Under the pieces are notes generated by a model. The model did not search any database. It had not been told where the DNA came from and saw only the letters and a program-made list of their open reading frames with translations. A stretch of DNA of 43,826 bases. Origin: Candidatus Azophilus lithoversatilis (GTDB taxonomy: Bacteria > Pseudomonadota > Gammaproteobacteria > Pseudomonadales > Azotimanducaceae). The stretch is taken from positions 13,217 to 57,042 of the forward strand of contig JAQAJJ010000012.1 of the NCBI GenBank assembly GCA_028278675.1, given 5' to 3'. Of the stretch, positions 19,354 through 26,349 are shown piece by piece (positions within the stretch are counted from its first letter, which is position 1; each line of letters opens with the position of its first letter). A program made the translations under genes and the position numbers.

Positions 19354-20477
19354 ATTGGCCATCGACTTGAGCGACATGCCGGCGGCGGCCGCGGCGTTGG
19401 TCGGCCCCGGCGGCCCTTATGAAGCCCTTAGCTTGCCCCAGAACCGCACGCCGCCGACGCCGAAGGAACAACGCGCCAGCCGCTGGGCCGTCTCCATTTG
19501 TTCCTCGGAAGTGGTGGAGAGAAACATCGACGGCGCCGCCCTGCGCCTGTTTCGCCACGCCCCGGCCAATCTGGGCGCACTGTATCAATCGGCGCTCGAT
19601 GCGGGCGAGAAAACGTTCTACGTCCATCAGGACGAGCGCTACACCTTTGCCGATGCCTGGGACCAAGCTGGCCGAGTGGCTGCGGGGCTCGGTGCCTTGG
19701 GCTTGGCGCCCGGTGATCGGGTGGGCATCTCGCTGCGCAACTATCCCGAATGGATCTGGAGCTTCATGGGCATCACCCGCTTGGGGGCCGTGGCGGTGGC
19801 CATGAACTCCTGGTGGACGGCCGAGGAGATGGCCTACGGCATCGAGGACAGCGGCCTCGGTTTGCTGATCGTCGATCGGGAGCGCCTGGCGCTGCTGCCG
19901 CCTGCCCCGAGGCCGTTCAAGGTGGTGGCCGTGCGCACGGAGGGAAACCCGACGCCAGGCGTGTTGGCTTGGGAAGACTTCACCGCTTCGCAGAGCGATC
20001 CCGGCTTCGCGGCTCCAGTGGGTCCGCAAGCTCCTGCCACACTGCTCTACACTTCCGGCTCGACCGCCCATCCCAAGGGTGTGCTGTCCACCCACCGGGC
20101 CGTCATTCACGCCCTCCTGGGCTGGGAGGCGGCGGGCGCCTTGGCCGCGGCGACGGCAGATCAACCGCCGCCGGAATTGCCGTGGCAGCTATCGATGATC
20201 CTGACCGTGCCCTTGTTTCACGTCACCGGACTGAACGTCCACTAGCTGTCGTCCTTCCGCCACGGGCGCAAGCTCGTCGGCATGTACAAGTGGGATCCGG
20301 AGGTGGCGCTCAAGGTCATCGAGCGTGAGCGCATCACCCACTTCAACGGGGTGCCGACCATGGCTTGGGAACTGGTGCAGTCGCCGAGTTACGACCGCTA
20401 CGACCTCTCAAGCCTGGTGAGCATGGGCGGCGGCGGCGCGGCCATGGCCCCGGAGCACAGCCGCCAGATCAACCGGC
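19343..20477 (+). pseudogene. Acyl-CoA synthetase (AMP-forming), interrupted and truncated
   Basis: An ANL-superfamily acyl-CoA ligase that would activate fatty acids with ATP and CoA. From the ATG at 19343 it reads through a family-like N-terminus (GPGGPYE), an in-frame 87-bp repeat insertion, then VVERNIDGAALRLFRHAP and the adenylation core with the P-loop TLLYTSGSTAHPKGV. A TAG stop at 20243-20245 interrupts it (LNVH, stop, LSSFRHGRKL), and the same frame continues as MYKWDPEVALKVIERERITH to AMAPEHSRQIN, where the DNA changes at about 20470-20480. The C-terminal half, with the ATP-binding TE motif and hinge, is missing. It is dead as an enzyme. Confidence 0.85.
19424..19510 (-). repeat. 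87-bp repeat B inserted in frame within the acyl-CoA ligase gene
   Basis: One unit of the 87-bp repeat that is tandem at 1933-2290, here in the inverse orientation. It is exactly 87 bases and is bounded on both sides by GAA (19421-19423 and 19508-19510), compatible with a 3-base target duplication. Removing it restores GPGGPYE next to VVERNIDG, the expected family sequence. It adds 29 codons (ALSLPQNRTPPTPKEQ and so on) without a stop. The same translation frame is open in the glnS-side array when read on the minus strand. Confidence 0.85.
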
Positions 20478-20586
20478 GCTCGGTCAGCGGCGGGCGCGGG
20501 GAGAGATAAATCACGCAGAATGCCACTGTTGCCACCGAAACCAGAATCGTTGCGGCTAGCAGCGCCCCGGTGATGACCTTCTTCAT
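20478..20586 (-). pseudogene. N-terminal fragment of an exported or membrane-anchored protein
   Basis: ATG at 20586 gives MKKVITGALLAATILVSVAT and continues VAFCVIYLSPRPPLTERR, an N-terminal membrane anchor or signal sequence followed by a Pro-rich stretch. After about 36 codons the sequence becomes the reverse strand of the acyl-CoA ligase, so the rest of the gene is lost. It begins 13 bases after the haloalkane dehalogenase stop and was probably the second gene of that operon. The family cannot be told from this fragment. Confidence 0.5.
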
Positions 20587-20599
20587 CGCATGGCCGGGC

Positions 20600-21664
20600 T
20601 CAAGTGATTCGAATCAGGTTGATGATGGCCTCGGCCACCTGCTCGGGTGCGTTCTCCTGCACGAAATGCCCGCCTCCTTTGATGGTGGTGTGGGGCAACC
20701 CCTTGGTTCCCGGCACTTTTTCCCGAAATTGCACTTCTCCACCACGAGTGACGGGATCGTCGTCCGCGAAGGCGCACAGAAAGGGCTTGTCGAAGGACTC
20801 GAAAAACGTCCATGCCTTGCGCTGCTCGTCCAGGGAGGGGGACGTCGGCAGCGTGGGCACTTGGCTCGGCATGGCGCGGGGCCCCATCTTGTAGCTTGGA
20901 TCCGGGAAAGGCGCCTCGTAAGCCCGGGCCAGCGGGGTGGGCAGAGGCGAATTGAGGCCGGCCTTGTGCAGCAGGAATTTCACAGCTTGGATGGGTTTCG
21001 AGTGCCGTTCGATCATCATGGACATCATGAATCCGATCGGCAGATCCTCGGTTTCCCAGCAGAACTTCTGCCAGAAGGCGAACTTGCGGGCTGGGTTGCC
21101 ATCGTCCATCCGGCGCAGCGCCCCCTGCATCTCCACTAGGCTGGGTGTTGGCGCGTTGGCGCGAAAGTCCTCGATGTCCCGCACGGCGGCGTCCGGCACA
21201 TCTGGGTTGTAGGGCAGGCCGGTGTTGGAGATCACCACGCGGTCGAAGCGCTGCGGGTGGTTGACCACCAGCCGCAGCCCGATAAGGCCGCCCCAGTCCT
21301 GTCCGAAAAAGGTGATGCCGGAAAAATCGTTCCGCTCAAGCCACTGCCCCATCCACTCGACTTGCAGCTCATAGCTGTAGTCCTCGCGCGCGGCGGGCTT
21401 GTCGGACTTGCCGTAACCCACTAGGTCCGGAGCGATGACGCGCAGGCCCGCCGCGGTCAGATGCGGGATGACCTTTCGATACAGGTAGCTCCACACCGGC
21501 TGGCCGTGCATGCAAAGGACCATCGGACCGTCGCGTGGGCCCTCGTCCACATGATGAATGCGCAGAGCGCTGCCATCGCCGGTTTGAATGTCGGTGTAGT
21601 GGGGGTCGAACGGGTAGTCGGCCAGATTCGCGAAGCGAGCGTCTGGGGTGCGCAGTATCTTCAT
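20600..21664 (-). CDS. Haloalkane dehalogenase-like alpha/beta hydrolase
   Basis: A 354-residue alpha/beta hydrolase closest in motifs to haloalkane dehalogenases of the DhlA/DhmA type, which cleave carbon-halogen bonds with water. The oxyanion loop is HGQPVWSYLYR, the nucleophile is Asp123 in GQDWGG with the adjacent halide-binding Trp124, the acid lies in ADDDP (301-303), and the base is His333 in GGHFVQE. A Trp-rich cap (FWQKFCW, 198-203) could supply the second halide-binding residue. It is somewhat longer than typical (about 300). ATG 21664 is used because similarity starts at MKILRTPD. Epoxide hydrolase is a less likely alternative. Confidence 0.75.
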   Translation of the reverse strand: MKILRTPDARFANLADYPFDPHYTDIQTGDGSALRIHHVDEGPRDGPMVLCMHGQPVWSYLYRKVIPHLTAAGLRVIAPDLVGYGKSDKPAAREDYSYELQVEWMGQWLERNDFSGITFFGQDWGGLIGLRLVVNHPQRFDRVVISNTGLPYNPDVPDAAVRDIEDFRANAPTPSLVEMQGALRRMDDGNPARKFAFWQKFCWETEDLPIGFMMSMMIERHSKPIQAVKFLLHKAGLNSPLPTPLARAYEAPFPDPSYKMGPRAMPSQVPTLPTSPSLDEQRKAWTFFESFDKPFLCAFADDDPVTRGGEVQFREKVPGTKGLPHTTIKGGGHFVQENAPEQVAEAIINLIRIT

Positions 21665-21704
21665 GTCGGCAAGCTGCCTTGGTTGGGAGAGCGCATTGTA
21701 CGAG

Positions 21705-21798
21705 CTAACGAGGCGATGCCTCAGAGCAACGAGTGGCCGGTCGCCGGTCGCAAAAGTTGACTCATGTGGCAACCTTGACCCGCGATCAAGGAAACTAG
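21705..21798. repeat. Dispersed repeat C, copy 2
   Basis: Same orientation and extent as the copy at 16307-16399, running from CTAACGAG to AACTAG. It fills the gap between the dehalogenase and acyl-CoA dehydrogenase genes, and its right end supplies the TAG stop of the acyl-CoA dehydrogenase. The two copies bracket about 5.3 kb carrying both WS/DGATs, the broken ligase and the dehalogenase. Confidence 0.65.
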
Positions 21799-22961
21799 TA
21801 CGACCGCGGCAACTCCAGCACGTGCTCGGTGACGTAGTTGAGGATCATCTCCTGGGAGATGGGCGCGATGCGCATCATTCGGGCCTCGCGCCAGTAACGC
21901 TCGACGTGATACTCCTTGGCGTAGCCGAAGCCGCCGTGGGTCTGCATGGCCTGGTCGGCGGCTTGGAAGGCGGCGTCCGCCGCCAGCCACTTGGCCATGT
22001 TGGCTTCGGCGCCGCAGGGCTGGCCGTTGTCGAGCAGCCAACTGGCCTTGCGGATCATCAGCTCGGCGGCGTCCAGCCGGATGCGGGCCTCGCCGAGCGG
22101 GAATGCCACGCCCTGGTTCTGGCCGATGGGTCGGTTGAAGACGACCCGCTCGTTGGCGTAGTCCACAGCCCGCCGCAGCGCCGCCCGGCCGATGCCCAGG
22201 GCTTCCGACGCCACCAGGATCCGTTCCGCATTCAGGCCGTCGAGCAGGTAGCGGAAGCCCTTGCCTTCCTCGCCCACCCGGTCGGTCACCGCCACGGGCA
22301 GTTGGTCGTAGACCACTTCGCAGGACGCCACGGCGTTGCGGCCAGCCTTGGGGATGGGCGAGATGGTCACTTCGGGGCGTCGCAGCTCGGCCAGCAGCAG
22401 CGTCAGCCCGTCGGTGCGGCGAACGGCCTGCTCCTTGGGCGTCGTGCGCACGAGCAGCAGGACGCGCTCGGAATCCTGCGCCTTGGTGGTCCACACCTTG
22501 CGGCCCTTGACCAGATAGTGGTCGCCATCGCGGTGCGCAGCGGTCGTCAGTGAGGCCGTGTCGGTGCCGGCATCCGGCTCGGTGACGCCAAAGGCAACGT
22601 GCAGGTCGCCGTTCACCACTCGGGGCAGATAGCGCTGCTTCATCGCCTCGCTGCCGTGCTTCACCACCGGATGCATGCCGAATATGGAAAGGTGCAGGCT
22701 GCTGCAGCCGTTCATCGCGGCGCCGGAGGCGGCGACCTCCTCAAGCACGATGCTGGCTTCCGTGATGCCCCGGCCGCTGCCGCCGTAGTCCTCGGGAATG
22801 GCGATGCCGACGAAGCCGGCCGCCGCCATGGCGTTGTAGAAGTCCCACGGGAACTCGTGGGCTTCGTCCTTCTCCGACCAGTACTCATCGGGAAAGCCCG
22901 CGCAGAGTTTGCGGACGCTATCGCGGATCAATTGGTGCTCCTCGCTGCCCGAAAATTCCAT
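21795..22961 (-). CDS. Acyl-CoA dehydrogenase
   Basis: An FAD enzyme that introduces the alpha-beta double bond in acyl-CoA and passes electrons to ETF. The product is 388 residues, typical for the family. Visible features are the FAD-binding FGVTEPDAGTDTASL block, the VKGRKVWTT block, the FNRPIGQNQGVAFPL block and the catalytic Glu350 in GYAKEYHVERYWREARM. Start ATG 22961 has GGGAG about 8 bases upstream; an in-frame ATG at 22979 is an alternative. The stop codon lies in repeat C. It is divergent from the crotonase-like gene by about 115 bases. Confidence 0.92.
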   Translation of the reverse strand: MEFSGSEEHQLIRDSVRKLCAGFPDEYWSEKDEAHEFPWDFYNAMAAAGFVGIAIPEDYGGSGRGITEASIVLEEVAASGAAMNGCSSLHLSIFGMHPVVKHGSEAMKQRYLPRVVNGDLHVAFGVTEPDAGTDTASLTTAAHRDGDHYLVKGRKVWTTKAQDSERVLLLVRTTPKEQAVRRTDGLTLLLAELRRPEVTISPIPKAGRNAVASCEVVYDQLPVAVTDRVGEEGKGFRYLLDGLNAERILVASEALGIGRAALRRAVDYANERVVFNRPIGQNQGVAFPLGEARIRLDAAELMIRKASWLLDNGQPCGAEANMAKWLAADAAFQAADQAMQTHGGFGYAKEYHVERYWREARMMRIAPISQEMILNYVTEHVLELPRSY

Positions 22962-23076
22962 TGCCCGCTCCCAATGCATCAACTGTGCTTGCCGACGGCG
23001 AAGTTTACCCGACTTGGCAATCGGGCACGGGGCGGCTACTGTTTCGATCCCCACTGACCGGGCATAGGACCGACCA

Positions 23077-23880
23077 TTGAAAAATCTGCCATTGAACACC
23101 GAACGGATGCTCGCCCACAGCGATGAGGGCATCGGCTGGATGATTTTCAATCATCCGGCCCGCCACAACGCGCTGTCGCTGGAAATGTGGCAGGGCATCG
23201 CCGACATCCTTGAGGCCTTTGCTGAAGACGATGCAGTACGGGTGGTCATCATGCGCGGTGCCGGCGGCAAGGCGTTCGTCTCGGGTGCGGACATCTCCGA
23301 ATTCGACGGCCAGCGGGCCAACTCGGCCCAGAAGGACGCCTACGATCGGGTGGCGGACCGCGCCAATCACGCGCTCGCCACCTTCCCCAAACCCCTGATC
23401 GGGCTCATTGAGGGCTACTGCATCGGCGGCGGCTTGGCGACCGCCTTGGCCGCCGACGTGCGCTTCGCCACCCCGGGTTCGAAGTTCGGCATTCCCGCCG
23501 CCCGCTTGGGTTTGGGCTACGCCTACGAAGGCCTCGCCAAGCTCGCCCGGGTGGTGGGTCCGGCGCAAGCGCGCGACATCCTGCTCTCGGCCCGCTTCAT
23601 GTCCGCCAACGAAGCCGGGGCCATGGGCTTGGTCAACTTCATCCACGAACGAGACCGCATCGAGGCGGAAACCGTCGCCTACGCCCGCCGGATCGCCGAC
23701 AACGCGCCGCTCACCGTCAAGGCCGCCAAGGCGGCCCTCGACGCCTGGGAGCGCGGCGGCAAGCCGGACGAGGTGGCGGCAGCCAACGCCTTGGTGGATG
23801 CCTGCTTCAACAGCGAGGACTACAAGGAGGGTCGTCGGGCGTTTGCGGAAAAGCGCCGACCGGTGTTTCAGGGTGCGTGA
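23077..23880 (+). CDS. Crotonase-family protein (enoyl-CoA hydratase/isomerase-like)
   Basis: A 267-residue crotonase-fold protein. The oxyanion-hole segments are present (AFVSGADISEF and GYCIGGGLATALAAD). However, both catalytic glutamates of classical enoyl-CoA hydratase are replaced: the first (E144 of rat enzyme) aligns with Ala121 and the second (E164) with Ala141 in FGIPAARLGLGY. It is therefore unlikely to be a standard hydratase; other acyl-CoA reactions of the superfamily are possible. The start is TTG at 23077; ATG at 23107 would lose 10 residues. It may share a divergent promoter with the acyl-CoA dehydrogenase. Confidence 0.8.
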   Translation: MKNLPLNTERMLAHSDEGIGWMIFNHPARHNALSLEMWQGIADILEAFAEDDAVRVVIMRGAGGKAFVSGADISEFDGQRANSAQKDAYDRVADRANHALATFPKPLIGLIEGYCIGGGLATALAADVRFATPGSKFGIPAARLGLGYAYEGLAKLARVVGPAQARDILLSARFMSANEAGAMGLVNFIHERDRIEAETVAYARRIADNAPLTVKAAKAALDAWERGGKPDEVAAANALVDACFNSEDYKEGRRAFAEKRRPVFQGA

Positions 23881-23958
23881 ACACGGGAGAGCGATGGTGG
23901 ATCGGGACGAGCGCACCGTAGCGCATCAGCTTGTTGGCTACTTCAATGCCTGCGTAAG

Positions 23959-24750
23959 ATGGCGGAAGCCGTGGGACTGGAACTGCTGCCCGATGCCCTT
24001 CGGCGAAACTACGAAGTTCACGAGTGGAAGCATGCCTGCGCGATCTTGCGTGGCGACTTTCCGGACGAATGGAAAGACATTATCTCGCTGCTGGCTCAGT
24101 TTGAATTGCGCCGCAGTTGGATTACTCAGCGTGGTGGCCGGAAATCCAAGGTTGCCAGCGGCATTGATGAGTATCTCTATGGCCTCGGCTGGGAGAAGAA
24201 GGCGTTTTCGACGCAAGTGGTCGTCGATGGGGTTCCCGCCGATGCGCCCACCCACAAGGTGGACTGCTTCCGCAACGGGGTTGCGCTCGAAATCGAGTGG
24301 AACAACAAGGATCCGTTCTACGACCGGGACTTGAACAACTTTCGGCTGCTCTTTGACCTGCGGGCGATCAGCGTAGGCGTCATCATCACCCGTTGCGATG
24401 AACTGCAGGAAGTATTCGATGCGCTGGGCCGAGGAAAGTCCTACGGCTCCTCCACCACGCACATGAGTAAATTGCTTCCGCGCATTGATGGCGGAAGCGG
24501 GGGCGGGTGCCCTATACTCGTATTCGACATTTCCAAGAAGCTATACAGGGAGTACAAATGGCCGGCCCGGCCGATGACTTGCTTCGCTGCACGGCGGGAC
24601 GAAAATTCTCCACTTGGACCACCTACGCGAACCACTCGCAAGCGCACATTGGCAGCAATGGCGTTTCTTCCCAAGGTGAATTGCTGGAGCGGAATACCTG
24701 ATGGCCACCTAAATGGTTGGCGTTGCTACCTCCACCCCCGAGAGTGGTAG
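23959..24750 (+). CDS. BglII/BstYI-like restriction endonuclease, C-terminus possibly altered
   Basis: Probable type II restriction enzyme of the BglII family. The N-terminal helix region NYEVHEWKHACAILRGDFP, the GGRKSKVASGIDEYLYGLGW segment and the active-site region VDCFRNGVALEIEWNNKDPF and DRDLNNFRLLFD match this family; the acidic residues and Lys of NNKD are the likely metal-binding centre. After GGCPILVFDISKKLYREYKW (about residue 200) the remaining 60 residues are low-complexity and look read-through. A methylase start overlaps there. So the original stop may have been lost by a nearby deletion. The 263-residue length should be read with that in mind. Confidence 0.7.
   Translation: MAEAVGLELLPDALRRNYEVHEWKHACAILRGDFPDEWKDIISLLAQFELRRSWITQRGGRKSKVASGIDEYLYGLGWEKKAFSTQVVVDGVPADAPTHKVDCFRNGVALEIEWNNKDPFYDRDLNNFRLLFDLRAISVGVIITRCDELQEVFDALGRGKSYGSSTTHMSKLLPRIDGGSGGGCPILVFDISKKLYREYKWPARPMTCFAARRDENSPLGPPTRTTRKRTLAAMAFLPKVNCWSGIPDGHLNGWRCYLHPREW
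24558..24701 (+). pseudogene. Possible N-terminal scrap of an MT-A70-type DNA methyltransferase
   Basis: ATG at 24558 is preceded by a good ribosome site (GGGAG). It reads MAGPADDLLRCTAGRKFST for 19 codons, resembling the start of MT-A70 adenine methyltransferases, which continue with ILADPPW. Here the following 28 codons are unrelated and end at 24701. Methylases of this family are often beside BglII-like enzymes. The match is short, so a chance small frame is a real alternative. Confidence 0.3.
24725..24749. terminator. Weak hairpin before the CinA-like gene
   Basis: GCTACC and GGTAGC pair across a 13-base loop that contains further partial pairing (CCAC with GTGG in an alternative fold), followed by ATTTCCCTCTTT. 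It could terminate transcription from the restriction gene, but the stem is short. Confidence 0.3.
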
Positions 24751-24815
24751 CATTTCCCTCTTTACGCCTCTCCTGCTGAGCGGGCCGTCTCTCACATCAA
24801 GGCAGATAGAACCCC

Positions 24816-25574
24816 ATGCAGCATCCCGACGCCGTGACCGCTTGCGCTCTTATCATCGGCAATGAAATCCTTTCCGGGCGCACGCCGGACACCAACCTGA
24901 ACCACTTGGCGGTGACCCTAGGTGGTTGGGGCATTCAACTGCGCGAGGCCCGGGTCATACCGGATGTCGAGGCGGAGATCGTCACGGCGGTGAACGAGGC
25001 GCGACAACGCTTCAACTACGTGTTCACCACCGGCGGCATTGGTCCCACCCATGACGATATCACTGCCGAGTGCATCGCCAAGGCGTTTGGCGTGCCCTTG
25101 GAGATCCATCCGGAAATCGCTGCCCGCATTCGGCAACGGCCGGCGCCGCCGTCGGTGATGGAATCGCGCATGCTCATGGCGCGGGTGCCGGAAGGCGCGG
25201 TGCTCGTGGACAACGCCACCGGCGGCCCGCCCGGATTTCGGGTGGAGAACGTGATCGTCATGGCCGGCATCCCGGTGGTCATGCGGGCCATGTTGTCCAC
25301 CTTGGAAGGGAAGCTGGATCGCGGGCCGGTCATTCAGTCGCGCACCGTGATGGCCTATCTCGGCGAAAGCCAGATCGCCGCCGGATTGGGAGTGATTCAG
25401 GCCCGCTATCCGGACGTTGATCTCGGCAGCTACCCGTTCTTCCGCGATAATCGCTACGGCGCCTCCCTAGTGATGCGCGGGCCGGATGCGACACGGCTTG
25501 AGCAGATGCTGGCCGAGGTGTGCGCGGTGATCGTCGAGGCGGGCGAAACACCCCATGTGGAGGAAGCCGATTGA
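24816..25574 (+). CDS. CinA-like / molybdopterin-binding domain protein
   Basis: A 252-residue protein matching the N-terminal (MoaB/Mog-like) domain of CinA. Family marks are ALIIGNEILSGRTPDTN, VFTTGGIGPTHDDITAECIAKAF and MAGIPVVMRAML. It lacks the C-terminal nicotinamide-nucleotide amidohydrolase domain found in full-length CinA. Stand-alone proteins of this type are widespread; FAD or ADP-ribose related pyrophosphatase activity has been reported for some CinA homologues, and the role here is open. The SDR gene follows after 49 bases. Confidence 0.85.
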   Translation: MQHPDAVTACALIIGNEILSGRTPDTNLNHLAVTLGGWGIQLREARVIPDVEAEIVTAVNEARQRFNYVFTTGGIGPTHDDITAECIAKAFGVPLEIHPEIAARIRQRPAPPSVMESRMLMARVPEGAVLVDNATGGPPGFRVENVIVMAGIPVVMRAMLSTLEGKLDRGPVIQSRTVMAYLGESQIAAGLGVIQARYPDVDLGSYPFFRDNRYGASLVMRGPDATRLEQMLAEVCAVIVEAGETPHVEEAD

Positions 25575-25623
25575 TCTCGGGGCGACGCAACCCATTGGAA
25601 CTCAATTCAACTGACGGGGCGGA

Positions 25624-26334
25624 ATGATGAAGTTGCAAGGCAGGAAGGCGCTGGTTTTTGGCGGTGCCTCGGGCATTGGCTTGGCGGCGGTGCGCCGCTT
25701 GGCGGAAGGGGGTGCCCAAGTGGTGGCGCTCAGCCGCAATCCGCAGCGGTCGGCGGATGATTTGCCGCCAGGGGTCGCGGTGGAGAGCGTTGACGTGCTC
25801 GACCGGGAGGCCCTGGCGGAGACCTTGGCCCGCCATGCGCCCATCGATGTGCTGGTCAATGCCGCCACTGGCGGCGCGAGGGCGTCCGGGCCTTTTCTGC
25901 AAATGGATCTAGATGGCTTCCAAGGCTCATTCCGCAAGCTCTGGGGATACACCAACACGGTGCGCCTCGGTGCCGAACACCTGAGCGATGATGCCGCCAT
26001 CGTGCTGGTGAGCGGCTACCCGGCGCGCAATCCGGGACCGGGCGCCATTGCGCTGTCCACCGTCGGCAACGCGGTCGAGGGCTTTGCGCGGGCGGTTGCG
26101 CCGGAACTTGCGCCCCGCCGCATCAACGTCGTGTCGCCGGGCTTGATCGACACACCCATGTTTCCGGTGGCGGGCGATGCCCGCCAGGCCATGTTCGCCA
26201 AGGCGACCGCCAACCACTTGATTCCCCGCATTGGCACCGCCGATGAAGTGGCTGCGGGCATCCTGTTCGTAATCGAAAACGACTTCGTGACCGGCACCAC
26301 GGTGGACGTGGACGGAGGCGCATTGCTGTCTTGA
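25624..26334 (+). CDS. Atypical short-chain dehydrogenase/reductase-like protein
   Basis: A 236-residue Rossmann-fold protein. The NAD(P)-binding GGASGIG and the NAA-containing strand (VLVNAATGG) are present, as is the SPGLIDTPMF loop and the C-terminal VDVDGGALL. The usual catalytic Tyr-xxx-Lys is absent: after VLVSGYPARNPGPG the expected Tyr and Lys positions read Ala and Val (AIALSTVGN). This non-classical group may bind nucleotide without dehydrogenase activity or use another mechanism. Two adjacent ATGs (25624, 25627) are possible starts. It converges on glpK with 15 bases between. Confidence 0.8.
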   Translation: MMKLQGRKALVFGGASGIGLAAVRRLAEGGAQVVALSRNPQRSADDLPPGVAVESVDVLDREALAETLARHAPIDVLVNAATGGARASGPFLQMDLDGFQGSFRKLWGYTNTVRLGAEHLSDDAAIVLVSGYPARNPGPGAIALSTVGNAVEGFARAVAPELAPRRINVVSPGLIDTPMFPVAGDARQAMFAKATANHLIPRIGTADEVAAGILFVIENDFVTGTTVDVDGGALLS

Positions 26335-26349
26335 GTGCGGTGCCGGTTG

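Noticed and set aside
16864-19377. 837-residue minus-strand frame across the two WS/DGAT genes
   Set aside because: His/Arg/Gly-rich shadow; the plus strand carries two complete enzymes with HHxxxDG motifs.
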